Positions 50,409 to 57,920 of a stretch of 57,920 nt of DNA are shown piece after piece (positions within the stretch are counted from its first letter, which is position 1; each line of letters starts with the position of its first letter). The DNA is from an uncultured Bacteroides sp. (GTDB lineage Bacteria; Bacteroidota; Bacteroidia; Bacteroidales; Bacteroidaceae): positions 1-57,920 of the forward strand of contig CASEYC010000110.1 in NCBI GenBank assembly GCA_949292025.1, written 5' to 3'. A model generated the notes under the pieces. That model was not told the origin of the DNA, searched no databases, and was given only the letters and a program-made list of their open reading frames with translations. Made by a program: the position numbers and the translations under genes.

Positions 50409-51596
50409 TCAGGAAATGATTCCAAGTTGTTTGAAGCATTTGGTCAGCTTCTCCACGGCATAGTCCACCTGTTCTTTGGTGTGGGTGGCCATGAGGGCTA
50501 CGCGCACCAAGGTGTCTTGCGGGGCACAGGCAGGCGGTATGACGGGATTGATGAAGATGCCTTCGTCAAAGGCCAGCTTGGTAACGGTGAATGTCTTGTC
50601 CGTGTCGCGCACGTAGAGGGGAATAATGGGCGACTCTGTCTCGCCAATCTCGAAGCCTGCCTCACGGAAGCGCTTCAAAGCATAGTTGGTGACCTCCCAC
50701 AGGTGCTTGATGCGTTCCGGCTCCGTGCGGATGATGCGGATGGCCTCGCGTGCGGCTGCGGTGGCCGCCGGGGTATTGCTGGCCTGGAAGATGTAGGAGC
50801 GGGCGTTGTGGCGCAGCCAATTGATGACCTCCTTGTCACCGGCTACGAAACCGCCGATGCTGGCCAGCGACTTGCTGAAGGTGCCCATGATGAGGTCCAC
50901 GTCGTCCGTCACGCCGAAGTGGTCGCACACGCCGCGCCCCTCACGTCCGAAGACGCCGATGCCGTGTGCCTCGTCCACGTAGATGCTGGCGTTGTATTTC
51001 TTCTTCAGGCGGACGATTTCCGGCAGGTTGGCCAAATCACCTTCCATGGAGAAAACGCTGTCTACTACGATGAGTTTCACAGCATCCGGTTCGCAACGCT
51101 GGAGTTCCTTCTCCAGGGCCTCCATGTCGTTATGCTTGTATTTCAGTTGGGTGGCAAAAGACAGACGGCGTCCGTCCACGATGGAGGCGTGGTCGCGGTC
51201 GTCGCAGATGATGTAGTCGCCGCGTCCCACCAACTGGGGGATGACTCCCTCGTTCACGGTGAAGCCCGTGGAGAAACACAGGGCCTCGTCCTTGCCGACA
51301 AACTCGGCCAGTTCCTTTTCCAGCTCAACGTGGATGTCCAGCGTGCCGTTCAGCAGGCGGGAGCCGGCACATCCCGTCCCATATTTGTCCGTGGCCGCCT
51401 TGGCCGCCTCGATGATTCGCTTGTCATACGTCAGCCCCATGTAGGCATTCGAGCCGAACATCAGGACCTTCCGTCCGTCCATCATCACTTCCGTGTCCTG
51501 ATGGCTGTCTATCGTGCGGAAATAGGGATATACGCCTTTGGCCATAAATTGTTGTGGCACATCGTATTTTGCAAATTTGTCTTGTAATAAACCCAT
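50409..51596 (-). CDS. spt: serine palmitoyltransferase (alpha-oxoamine synthase)
   Basis: A 395-residue PLP enzyme that condenses serine with a fatty acyl-CoA, the entry step of Bacteroidales sphingolipid synthesis. The opening MGLLQDKFAKYDVPQQFMAKGVYPYFRTID is what I recall for Bacteroides SPT. Family features follow: VLMFGSNAYMGLT, GCAGSRLLNGTLDIHVELE, DRDHASIVDG (stacking His), IYVDEAHGIGVFG, and LIMGTFSKSLASIGGF with the PLP lysine near residue 240. A glycine C-acetyltransferase (Kbl) is the alternative, but the N-terminus favours SPT. Transcribed from -7 TATCTTTG (51683-51676). Confidence 0.9.
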   Translation of the reverse strand: MGLLQDKFAKYDVPQQFMAKGVYPYFRTIDSHQDTEVMMDGRKVLMFGSNAYMGLTYDKRIIEAAKAATDKYGTGCAGSRLLNGTLDIHVELEKELAEFVGKDEALCFSTGFTVNEGVIPQLVGRGDYIICDDRDHASIVDGRRLSFATQLKYKHNDMEALEKELQRCEPDAVKLIVVDSVFSMEGDLANLPEIVRLKKKYNASIYVDEAHGIGVFGREGRGVCDHFGVTDDVDLIMGTFSKSLASIGGFVAGDKEVINWLRHNARSYIFQASNTPAATAAAREAIRIIRTEPERIKHLWEVTNYALKRFREAGFEIGETESPIIPLYVRDTDKTFTVTKLAFDEGIFINPVIPPACAPQDTLVRVALMATHTKEQVDYAVEKLTKCFKQLGIIS

Positions 51597-51675
51597 GAAC
51601 TATTAGTTGTATTTACGATATGAATATTTGTCCTCTGCAATCTTCCGGTTGCATCGTGAGTTCTCATTCAGCGCG

Positions 51676-51683
51676 CAAAGATA
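51676..51683 (-). promoter_or_regulatory. -7 box of spt
   Basis: TATCTTTG on the minus strand. The leader of about 75 nt contains a TGCAA-TTGCA hairpin (near 51635-51655). Confidence 0.65.
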
Positions 51684-51780
51684 GCAATTTATGTTGGTAT
51701 GTTTTTCATTTTGCCTTCAAAAAAAGTGCCCTGCGGGATTCTTTTGCGTGAAAAAGGGAGACGGGTTCGCCAAAAAGTAG

Positions 51781-51788
51781 TACCTTTG
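51781..51788 (+). promoter_or_regulatory. -7 box of proS
   Basis: TACCTTTG, 35 bases before the ATG at 51824. Confidence 0.65.
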
Positions 51789-51823
51789 CACGCTCGATTT
51801 TTGAACTTATTATAGAATAAAAT

Positions 51824-53317
51824 ATGGCAGTAGAATTAAAAGACCTTACCAAACGGAGCGAGAACTACTCGCAATGGTACAATGAACTGGTGGTGAAATC
51901 CGACCTGGCCGAGCAATCCGCTGTGCGCGGGTGCATGGTCATCAAGCCCTACGGATATGCCATCTGGGAGAAAATGCAGCGTCAGCTGGATGATATGTTC
52001 AAGGAGACGGGGCACGTCAATGCCTACTTCCCCCTGCTCATTCCCAAGTCTTTCCTGAGCCGTGAGGCAGAGCACGTAGAGGGCTTCGCCAAGGAATGTG
52101 CCGTGGTGACCCACTACCGGCTGAAGAACGACCCCAACGGCGGGGGCGTCGTCGTTGACCCGGCGGCCAAGCTGGAGGAGGAACTGATTATCCGTCCGAC
52201 TTCGGAGACCATCATTTGGAATACGTACAAGAACTGGATCAACTCCTACCGCGACCTGCCCATCTTGGTGAATCAATGGGCTAACGTTTTCCGCTGGGAG
52301 ATGCGCACGCGCCTCTTCCTGCGCACCGCCGAATTCCTCTGGCAGGAGGGGCACACCGCCCATGCCACCAAGGAGGAGGCTGAGGCTGAAGCCGTGAAGA
52401 TGTTGAACGTCTATGCCGACTTTGCCGAGAAATACATGGCCGTGCCTGTAATCAAGGGCGTCAAGTCGGCCAACGAACGCTTTGCCGGCGCGTTGAACAC
52501 CTACACCATCGAAGCCATGATGCAGGACGGCAAGGCATTGCAGAGCGGCACGTCGCACTTCCTCGGGCAGAACTTCGCCAAGGCTTTCAACGTGCAGTTT
52601 GTCAATAAGGACAACCAACTGGAGTACGTTTGGGCCACGTCTTGGGGCGTATCCACCCGTCTGATGGGCGCACTCATCATGACCCACTCTGACGATAACG
52701 GCCTCGTCCTGCCGCCTCATCTGGCACCTATACAAGTGGTCATCGTGCCCATCTACAAGAGCCAGGAGCAGTTGCACCAGATTGACGAGAAGGTGGCTGG
52801 CATCGTGGCCCGCCTCAAGGCACTGGGCGTCAGCGTGAAGTATGACAATGCCGACAACAAGCGTCCCGGCTTCAAGTTTGCCGACTACGAGGTGAAGGGC
52901 GTCCCCGTGCGTCTTGTCATGGGCGGCCGCGACTTGGAGAACAACACCATCGAGGTGATGCGTCGCGACACGCTGGAAAAAGAAACCCGCACGTGCGACG
53001 GCATCGAGCAATACGTCAAAGATCTCTTGGAGGACATCCAAAACAATATCTATCAGAAAGCCTTGAACTATCGCAACGCCCGCATCACGAGCGTGGATAC
53101 TTACGACGAGTTTAAGGAAAAAATCGAGGAAGGCGGCTTCATCCTGGCCCATTGGGATGGCACCACCGAGACCGAGGAGCGCATCAAGGAGGAAACCAAG
53201 GCTACCATCCGCTGCATCCCCTTCGACACCTACCTGCCGGGCGACAAAGAGCCGGGCAAGTGCATGGTGACGGGCAAGCCTTCGCCTTGCCGGGTCATCT
53301 TTGCACGGTCATATTAA
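51824..53317 (+). CDS. proS: prolyl-tRNA synthetase, archaeal/eukaryote-like type
   Basis: A 497-residue ProRS of the short class lacking the bacterial editing insert. Class II motif 2 is [27 protein letters not shown] near 160-187, motif 3 [31 protein letters not shown] near 280-310, then the anticodon-binding domain and a C-terminal zinc-type domain ending in CRVIFARSY with the terminal tyrosine characteristic of this type. Lacking its own editing domain, it fits with the stand-alone YbaK deacylase elsewhere in the window. Confidence 0.96.
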   Translation: MAVELKDLTKRSENYSQWYNELVVKSDLAEQSAVRGCMVIKPYGYAIWEKMQRQLDDMFKETGHVNAYFPLLIPKSFLSREAEHVEGFAKECAVVTHYRLKNDPNGGGVVVDPAAKLEEELIIRPTSETIIWNTYKNWINSYRDLPILVNQWANVFRWEMRTRLFLRTAEFLWQEGHTAHATKEEAEAEAVKMLNVYADFAEKYMAVPVIKGVKSANERFAGALNTYTIEAMMQDGKALQSGTSHFLGQNFAKAFNVQFVNKDNQLEYVWATSWGVSTRLMGALIMTHSDDNGLVLPPHLAPIQVVIVPIYKSQEQLHQIDEKVAGIVARLKALGVSVKYDNADNKRPGFKFADYEVKGVPVRLVMGGRDLENNTIEVMRRDTLEKETRTCDGIEQYVKDLLEDIQNNIYQKALNYRNARITSVDTYDEFKEKIEEGGFILAHWDGTTETEERIKEETKATIRCIPFDTYLPGDKEPGKCMVTGKPSPCRVIFARSY

Positions 53318-53338
53318 GCGTGGATGGATGATTTTTCA

Positions 53339-53381
53339 AACGCGGATGACGTGGATTTCAATTGCGTCATCCGCGTTTTTT
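53339..53381. terminator. terminator between proS and prfC
   Basis: AACGCGGATGAC (53339-53350) pairs perfectly with GTCATCCGCGTT (53366-53377), followed by T residues for the rightward gene; the A-rich left flank makes it usable leftward too. Confidence 0.9.
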
Positions 53382-53396
53382 GCGTCTGAAAGGTTA

Positions 53397-54968
53397 TCAG
53401 AATTCGCTCGTGAAATGGAACTTGATGTGCTTGAAGTCCATCTGCGCCATCTGTAGCACATAGCCGCTGTCGGCCAGGAAGACGTCGCGTCCCTCGCGGT
53501 CCTTGGCCATGTACTGGTATTTCCGCTTCTTGAAGGCATCCAGCTCGGCGGGGTCGTCGCTCTCTATCCAGCAGGCTTTGTAGAGGCTGACGGGCTCCCA
53601 ACGGCAGCGGGCGTTGTACTCGTGCTCCAAGCGGTATTGGATGACCTCGAACTGCAGTTGCCCGACGGTGCCGATGATTTTGCGCCCGTTGAACTGGTTG
53701 ACAAACAACTGCGCCACGCCTTCGTCCATAAGTTGGTCGATGCCCTTGGCCAGTTGCTTCTGCTTCATGGGGTCGGCATTCTCGATGTATTTGAACATCT
53801 CTGGCGAGAAGCTGGGCAGGCCGCGGAAGTGCAGGTGCTCGCCCTCGGTCAGGGTGTCGCCTATCTTGAAGGTGCCGTTGTCCGGCAGGCCGATGATGTC
53901 GCCCGCCCAGGCTTCATCGACGGTGGTCTTGCGCTGTGCCATGAATTGGGTGGGGCTGGAGAAGCGCAGGGTCTTGTCGTGGCGCACGTGGTAATAGGGC
54001 ACGTTGCGCGAGAACTTGCCCGAGCAGACCTTGCAGAAGGCGATGCACGAGCGGTGGTTGGGGTCGATGTTGGCCGTGATTTTGAAGATGAAGCCGGTGA
54101 ACTTCGGTTCGTCGGGCATCACCGTGCGCTCCTCGGCCTTCACAGGGCGCGGGCTGGGGGCAATCTCGACGAAGGTGTTCAGCAGTTCTTCCACGCCGAA
54201 GTTGTTCAATGCCGAGCCGAAAAAGACGGGAGCCACCTCGCCTTTGAGATACCCGTCCACGTCGAAGTCCGGATAGACACCCTCTATCAGCTCCAGTTCA
54301 CCGCGCAGGCGGTCGGCCAGGTCGCGGCCGATACGGTTGTCCAGTTCCTCGGTGTGGATGTCCACCTCCACCTTTTCAGTCACCACCTGCTTGGAGGGCT
54401 GGAAGAGGTTGAGGTTGTGTTCGTAGAGGTTGTACACGCCCTTGAAGCGGGGACCGCTCTCGATGGGCCACGTCAGGGGGCGCACCTGGATGACCAGCTC
54501 TTCCTCCAGTTCGTCCATGAGGTCGAAGGGGTCTTTCGCTTCGCGGTCCATCTTGTTGACGAAGATGATGACGGGGGTGTTCCTCATGCGGCACACTTCC
54601 ATCAGCTTGCGCGTCTGCGTTTCCACACCCTTGGCGCCGTCCACCACGATGATGACGCTATCCACGGCGGTCAACGTGCGGTAGGTGTCTTCGGCAAAGT
54701 CCTGGTGGCCGGGGGTGTCGAGGATGTTCACCTTGTAGTCCTTGTAGTCAAACTCCATGACGGAGGTGGTGACGGAAATGCCGCGCTGCTTTTCGATGTC
54801 CATCCAGTCGGAGGTGGCGGTTTTCTTGATTTTGTTGCTCTTCACCGCCCCGGCCACTTGGATTTGTCCGCCGAAGAGGAGGAATTTCTCGGTCAGTGAG
54901 GTCTTACCCGCGTCGGGGTGCGCCACGATGGCGAAGGTTCGTCTGCGTTCTATTTCTTGGTTGGCCAT
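53397..54968 (-). CDS. prfC: peptide chain release factor 3
   Basis: A 523-residue GTPase that recycles RF1/RF2 after termination. G1 [20 protein letters not shown], switch region [16 protein letters not shown]3 [18 protein letters not shown]4 [20 protein letters not shown]3-specific parts are [21 protein letters not shown] and [20 protein letters not shown]. The start at 54968 ([12 protein letters not shown]) is the canonical one; the longer version from 55004 reads through an AT-rich repeat (KIENGKWKY) common before Bacteroidales genes. It follows rmlD in the same direction. Confidence 0.95.
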   Translation of the reverse strand: MANQEIERRRTFAIVAHPDAGKTSLTEKFLLFGGQIQVAGAVKSNKIKKTATSDWMDIEKQRGISVTTSVMEFDYKDYKVNILDTPGHQDFAEDTYRTLTAVDSVIIVVDGAKGVETQTRKLMEVCRMRNTPVIIFVNKMDREAKDPFDLMDELEEELVIQVRPLTWPIESGPRFKGVYNLYEHNLNLFQPSKQVVTEKVEVDIHTEELDNRIGRDLADRLRGELELIEGVYPDFDVDGYLKGEVAPVFFGSALNNFGVEELLNTFVEIAPSPRPVKAEERTVMPDEPKFTGFIFKITANIDPNHRSCIAFCKVCSGKFSRNVPYYHVRHDKTLRFSSPTQFMAQRKTTVDEAWAGDIIGLPDNGTFKIGDTLTEGEHLHFRGLPSFSPEMFKYIENADPMKQKQLAKGIDQLMDEGVAQLFVNQFNGRKIIGTVGQLQFEVIQYRLEHEYNARCRWEPVSLYKACWIESDDPAELDAFKKRKYQYMAKDREGRDVFLADSGYVLQMAQMDFKHIKFHFTSEF

Positions 54969-54976
54969 AGCTGTAT

Positions 54977-55021
54977 ATTTCCATTTTCCATTTTCAATTT
55001 TCAACTTTCAATTCTCAATTT
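54977..55021. repeat. imperfect 7-bp repeats between rmlD and prfC
   Basis: On the plus strand: CCATTTT, CCATTTT, CAATTTT, CAACTTT, CAATTCT, CAATTT. It spans the end of rmlD (stop near 55001) and the prfC leader, and looks like slipped-strand expansion. Confidence 0.65.
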
Positions 55022-55849
55022 CCCGAGGCTCTCCTCCCAGTGGGGGATTTCGATGCCATACGTCCGCTTGATTTTCGTCTTGTCCAATACGGAGTAGTGC
55101 GGGCGGGGCGCCTTGGCGGGATATTCGTCCGTGTGCAGGGGGGAGACCTTGCACGTGGTGATGCCCGCCAGGCGATGGATGGCAAGGGTGAAGTCATACC
55201 ACGAGCAGACGCCTTCGTTGCTGAAGTGGTAGATGCCGGGCACGATGCCGTGGCCGATGGCGGCGTAGATGGCGCGTGCCAGGTCGCCTGCGTAGGTGGG
55301 GGTGCCTATCTGGTCGAACACCACGCCCAGCGCCTCGCGCTCGCGCCCCAGGCGGAGCATGGTCTTCACGAAGTTGTTGCCGTATTCGGAGTAAAGCCAG
55401 GCGGTGCGGATGATCATCGCGCGGGTGCAGCGGCGCATCACCTCCTGTTCGCCCGCCAGCTTGGTGCGCCCGTAGACGGAGTTCGGGCAAGGCTGGTCGT
55501 CCTCGGTGTAAGGCACGTGGGCGGTGCCGTCGAAGACGTAATCCGTGGATATGTGTATCAGGGCGGCGCCGCACGCCTCGGCGGCATCTGCCAGGTAGGC
55601 GGGCGCCAGGTGGTTCAGGCGGTCGCACAGGTCGGGGTTGTCTTCGGCTTTATCCACGGCAGTGTAGGCCGCGCAGTTCACGATGAGGTCTATGGCGTGG
55701 CCGCGAACGAAGTCGCGCACGCCTTGCTCGTTGCAGATGTCCAACTCCTGCACGTCGGTGAAGAAGTAGGTGTGCTGCGGATGTCCGGCGGACAAAGCCC
55801 GCATGGAGTTGCCAAGTTGACCGTTGGCTCCGGTTATCAGAATGTTCAT
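55001..55849 (-). CDS. rfbD: dTDP-4-dehydrorhamnose reductase
   Basis: A 282-residue extended short-chain dehydrogenase, the last step of dTDP-L-rhamnose synthesis for surface polysaccharides. [15 protein letters not shown] at the N-terminus, [32 protein letters not shown] near 60-75, [20 protein letters not shown] near 100, and the catalytic [12 protein letters not shown] near 128-139. The rest of the rml genes are not in the window. It starts 1 base after the stop of the DUF4924 gene, so the two are one operon with prfC. Confidence 0.93.
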   Translation of the reverse strand: MNILITGANGQLGNSMRALSAGHPQHTYFFTDVQELDICNEQGVRDFVRGHAIDLIVNCAAYTAVDKAEDNPDLCDRLNHLAPAYLADAAEACGAALIHISTDYVFDGTAHVPYTEDDQPCPNSVYGRTKLAGEQEVMRRCTRAMIIRTAWLYSEYGNNFVKTMLRLGREREALGVVFDQIGTPTYAGDLARAIYAAIGHGIVPGIYHFSNEGVCSWYDFTLAIHRLAGITTCKVSPLHTDEYPAKAPRPHYSVLDKTKIKRTYGIEIPHWEESLGKLRIES

Positions 55850-55850
55850 A

Positions 55851-56393
55851 TCAGTCGTCCAATTTTAGTTCTCCTTTTCTGTCCTTGTCATAATAGCCGG
55901 CCAGCAGCGCGATGAAGCTGCTGATAGCCTTGATGGCCGTGGCCGTGCCCGTGCTTATCTCCTTCTTCCGGAGGCGGAGGAGGAGGATGCCGTAGAGGGC
56001 TTCGAAGCACGTCTCCAGCTCCGGTTCGTCCTTGTGCCCGTTCTTTTGGCGCAGCTCCACGATGAAGGGCAGCGCCTTGAAGTAGGCGGCGTTGTAGAAG
56101 GGGTATCGGGTGGAAGCCAGCAGGCGGGCGTGCAGGTCGGTCAACTCCAGGATGACGTTGCGGTTGATTTGCAGGTGGCCGCTCTCCCGGACACCCTCGG
56201 CGTGCATCATGTCTGCCAGGTTGGCATACCACTGGCGCAGGGCGGGACGCTCTTCCTGGGGGAACTGGCTGATGACGTTCGCCTCCAACTTGTCCATGTC
56301 GCAGGCGTTCGCGCGCAGCAGGTCCTCCACTTGCCACATATAAATGAGGTATTCGGCGATGTTCTTTTCTTTTAATTGTTGTGATATTTTCAT
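55851..56393 (-). CDS. DUF4924-family protein
   Basis: A 180-residue, mostly helical cytoplasmic protein beginning MKISQQLKEKNIAEYLIYMWQVEDLLRAN, with a central LRQWYANLADMMHAEGVRESGHLQINRNVILELTDLHARLL and a C-terminal ISTGTATAIKAISSFIALLAGYYDKDR. This is the DUF4924 family, conserved in Bacteroidota beside rfbD and prfC; function unknown to me. No membrane segment or catalytic motif seen. Confidence 0.8.
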   Translation of the reverse strand: MKISQQLKEKNIAEYLIYMWQVEDLLRANACDMDKLEANVISQFPQEERPALRQWYANLADMMHAEGVRESGHLQINRNVILELTDLHARLLASTRYPFYNAAYFKALPFIVELRQKNGHKDEPELETCFEALYGILLLRLRKKEISTGTATAIKAISSFIALLAGYYDKDRKGELKLDD

Positions 56394-56432
56394 TTTGTTT
56401 GTTGAAAATAATTTATCATCCTCATTTCCAGT

Positions 56433-57086
56433 TCAATACAGCGATTCCCCCATCAGCGTGAAGGCCAGCCCCAGGAGGGACACGACGACCACGATGCTCC
56501 CGATGATGCGGTTCAGCATCCAGATGCCGCGCAGGTTGAAGCGCGTGCGCACCTTGTTGATAAAATAAGTGATGCCGAACCACCACGTCAGCGCACCCGC
56601 GATGATGGAGAGGTAGCCGGTGACGGTCTCGGACACCAGCGCGCCGTTGCCCACGAAGGAGAACCGCGCGAAGAGGCCCACGAAGAGGAAGATGATGAGC
56701 GGGTTGGACAGGGTGACGAAGAAGGCGGTCACGAAGTTGTGCAGGTACGTCCCCTTGTTGCCCGAAGGCGGACGGAGGGAGCGCACGGGGTTGCTGCGGA
56801 AGGTGTAGACGCCGAAAAAGAGCAGGAGGATGCTGCCGAAGAGCTGAAGGTAGAAGATGTTCTTGTTGACGTAGTCGAACACGAAGCTCATGCCGTAGCC
56901 CGTCAGCAGGGCATAGCAGATGTCGCTCAGGGCCGCTCCCATGCCGGTGACGAAGCCATACCAGCGTCCTTTGTTCAGCGTGCGCTGGATGCACAACACC
57001 CCCACCGGCCCCAGCGGAGCCGACACGATGACGCCGATGATGAAGCCCTTCCACAAGAGGTCGAGTATGGTTTCAATCTGAATCAT
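56433..57086 (-). CDS. LysE/RhtB-family amino-acid exporter
   Basis: A 217-residue inner-membrane protein of the LysE fold: LLWKGFIIGVIVSAPLGPVGVLCIQRTLNKGRWYGFVTGMGAALSDICYALLTGYG, containing the family motif around Gly-Pro-Val-Gly and six hydrophobic helices. Probably exports an amino acid or related metabolite. A longer frame starting at 57164 is impossible because the -7 box TATCTTTG (57099-57092) lies inside it. The ATG at 57086 falls about where transcription should begin, so the mRNA is nearly leaderless. Divergent from udk. Confidence 0.85.
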   Translation of the reverse strand: MIQIETILDLLWKGFIIGVIVSAPLGPVGVLCIQRTLNKGRWYGFVTGMGAALSDICYALLTGYGMSFVFDYVNKNIFYLQLFGSILLLFFGVYTFRSNPVRSLRPPSGNKGTYLHNFVTAFFVTLSNPLIIFLFVGLFARFSFVGNGALVSETVTGYLSIIAGALTWWFGITYFINKVRTRFNLRGIWMLNRIIGSIVVVVSLLGLAFTLMGESLY

Positions 57087-57091
57087 GGCTG

Positions 57092-57099
57092 CAAAGATA
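57092..57099 (-). promoter_or_regulatory. -7 box of the LysE-type gene
   Basis: TATCTTTG on the minus strand, ending only 5 bases before the ATG at 57086. Confidence 0.65.
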
Positions 57100-57143
57100 C
57101 GCAATTTATCCGGGATATATGGCACGATTTGCCCGGAAAACCG

Positions 57144-57151
57144 TATCTTTG
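57144..57151 (+). promoter_or_regulatory. -7 box of udk
   Basis: TATCTTTG, 29 bases before the ATG at 57181. Confidence 0.6.
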
Positions 57152-57180
57152 CCCCGATTCTCAACTAAAAAAACAGAGTT

Positions 57181-57786
57181 ATGCTGATAATAGGAATTGC
57201 CGGCGGCACCGGGTCAGGGAAGACCACCGTCGTGCGGAAAATCGTCGAGAGCCTGCCTGCGGGCGAGGTCGTGCTGCTGCCCCAGGATTCGTATTACAAG
57301 GACAGCAGCCACATCCCCGCAGAGAAGCGGCAGAGCATCAACTTCGACCATCCCGATGCTTTTGATTGGCCGCTGCTCCGCGAGCATTTGGCAGCCCTTC
57401 GGCGAAACATTTCCATCGAACAGCCCACGTATGACTACATCACCAGCTCGCGCCTGCCGCAGACGCTGCACATCGAGCCGCGCGAGGTGGTCATCATCGA
57501 AGGCATCATGGCCCTCTACGACCCCGCCCTGCGCAGCATGATGGACCTCAAAGTCTTTGTGGACGCCGACCCGGACGAGCGCCTCATCCGCGTCATCCAG
57601 CGCGACATGCTGGAGCGGGGACGCACTGCCCAGGCGGTGATGGACAGGTATGTCCGCGTGCTCAAGCCCATGCACGAGCAGTTCATCGAGCCGTGCAAGC
57701 GCCATGCCGACCTCATCGTGCCCCAAGGCGGAAGCAACCAGGTGGCCATAGACATCCTGACGATGTACGTGCGGAAGCACATCTGA
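57181..57786 (+). CDS. udk: uridine kinase
   Basis: A 201-residue uridine/cytidine kinase of nucleotide salvage. P-loop IIGIAGGTGSGKTTVVRKIV at the N-terminus, LLPQDSYYKDSSHIP near 36-50, NFDHPDAFDWPLL near 57-70, PTYDYITSSRL, IIEGIMALYDPALRSMMDLKVFVDADPDERLIRVIQRDMLERGR near 108-150. The gene is complete and of normal length. Right edge of the coding part of the window. Confidence 0.96.
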   Translation: MLIIGIAGGTGSGKTTVVRKIVESLPAGEVVLLPQDSYYKDSSHIPAEKRQSINFDHPDAFDWPLLREHLAALRRNISIEQPTYDYITSSRLPQTLHIEPREVVIIEGIMALYDPALRSMMDLKVFVDADPDERLIRVIQRDMLERGRTAQAVMDRYVRVLKPMHEQFIEPCKRHADLIVPQGGSNQVAIDILTMYVRKHI

Positions 57787-57829
57787 CAAATCATTCCACA
57801 CTTTTTTGCCATGCACATGCCCCCGAAAA

Positions 57830-57853
57830 TCTAACAGTCTAACAGTCTAACAG
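57830..57853 (+). repeat. 8-bp tandem repeat x3
   Basis: TCTAACAG three times in a row downstream of udk, followed by an AT-rich stretch to the window end. No gene is seen after 57786. Confidence 0.8.
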
Positions 57854-57920
57854 TTTATTTTTTGACGAGTCGCGACGTGTGTGAGGGTAGATATTTATAT
57901 CTATATATATTTATATTATA

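Noticed and set aside
52000-53152. Long antisense frame over proS and similar frames over prfC, addA and spt
   Set aside because: Shadows of GC-rich codon usage; none has domains or promoters.
57880-57920. AT-rich tail at the window end as a replication origin
   Set aside because: No DnaA boxes or iterons are visible and the sequence is cut by the window edge.

Overview
The window reads as chromosome from a gut-type Bacteroidales bacterium (Bacteroides, Parabacteroides or a close relative). The evidence is the repeated Bacteroidota promoter signature (-7 box TAnnTTTG, with TTTG/TTG about 18-21 nt upstream), a Bacteroides-type serine palmitoyltransferase, long-form NusB, a PUR/DUF3276 protein, PorT-like barrels, a small SRP RNA, and Bacteroidota-only families such as DUF4924, DUF5606 and DUF4595. 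Most genes are GC-rich housekeeping genes. I see no rRNA and no CRISPR array.

Left arm, 1-11,000, is the accessory part. It opens with the tail of an unidentified gene, an HpaII-family restriction endonuclease and a nitroreductase. A DUF6266-like protein follows. Next comes a compact plasmid/phage-like replication module: a RepA-like P-loop ATPase, a 26-bp-arm perfect palindrome with a second inverted repeat, and a phage II/X (inovirus gpII-like) replication initiator. After a 5'-truncated Rpn-type gene there is an AT-rich minus-strand cluster of small secreted, lipoprotein and membrane proteins. It holds two copies of one lipoprotein gene, one broken by a single-base frameshift and one truncated. 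The cluster is headed by a candidate structured RNA with its own promoter and terminator.

Middle, 11,200-39,600: pyruvate:ferredoxin oxidoreductase, an AAA_14/DUF4143 ATPase, an ATP-grasp-like protein, a GHL10 glycosidase, CstA, two outer-membrane barrels, ribosomal protein L31 type B, an EEP phosphoesterase, a LysM/periplasmic-binding fusion, UvrA (with a 24-bp minisatellite that duplicates its own stop codon), YbaK, a POT peptide transporter, a redoxin without catalytic cysteines, SerB, an AddAB-type helicase-nuclease pair and a ThiE-like enzyme.

At 39,800-41,010 there is an RNA block: tRNA-Arg(TCT), tRNA-Thr(TGT) directly behind the SRP RNA on the minus strand, and an unassigned promoter-plus-terminator transcript. 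Right arm, 41,100-57,800: a KefB-type antiporter, a Gfo/Idh oxidoreductase, Hsp15-Pth-L25 (translation quality control), a PUR protein, the NusB-YajC-YbbR-CoaE-DUF5606 run, serine palmitoyltransferase, ProRS, RF3, RmlD, DUF4924, a LysE exporter and uridine kinase.

The best candidates for something undescribed are the replication module with its giant palindrome (3.3-5.75 kb), the small-gene cluster with its leader RNA (6.4-11.0 kb), and the orphan RNA at about 40.78-41.01 kb. Many annotated starts were moved downstream because a clear -7 promoter box lies inside the longer reading frame.
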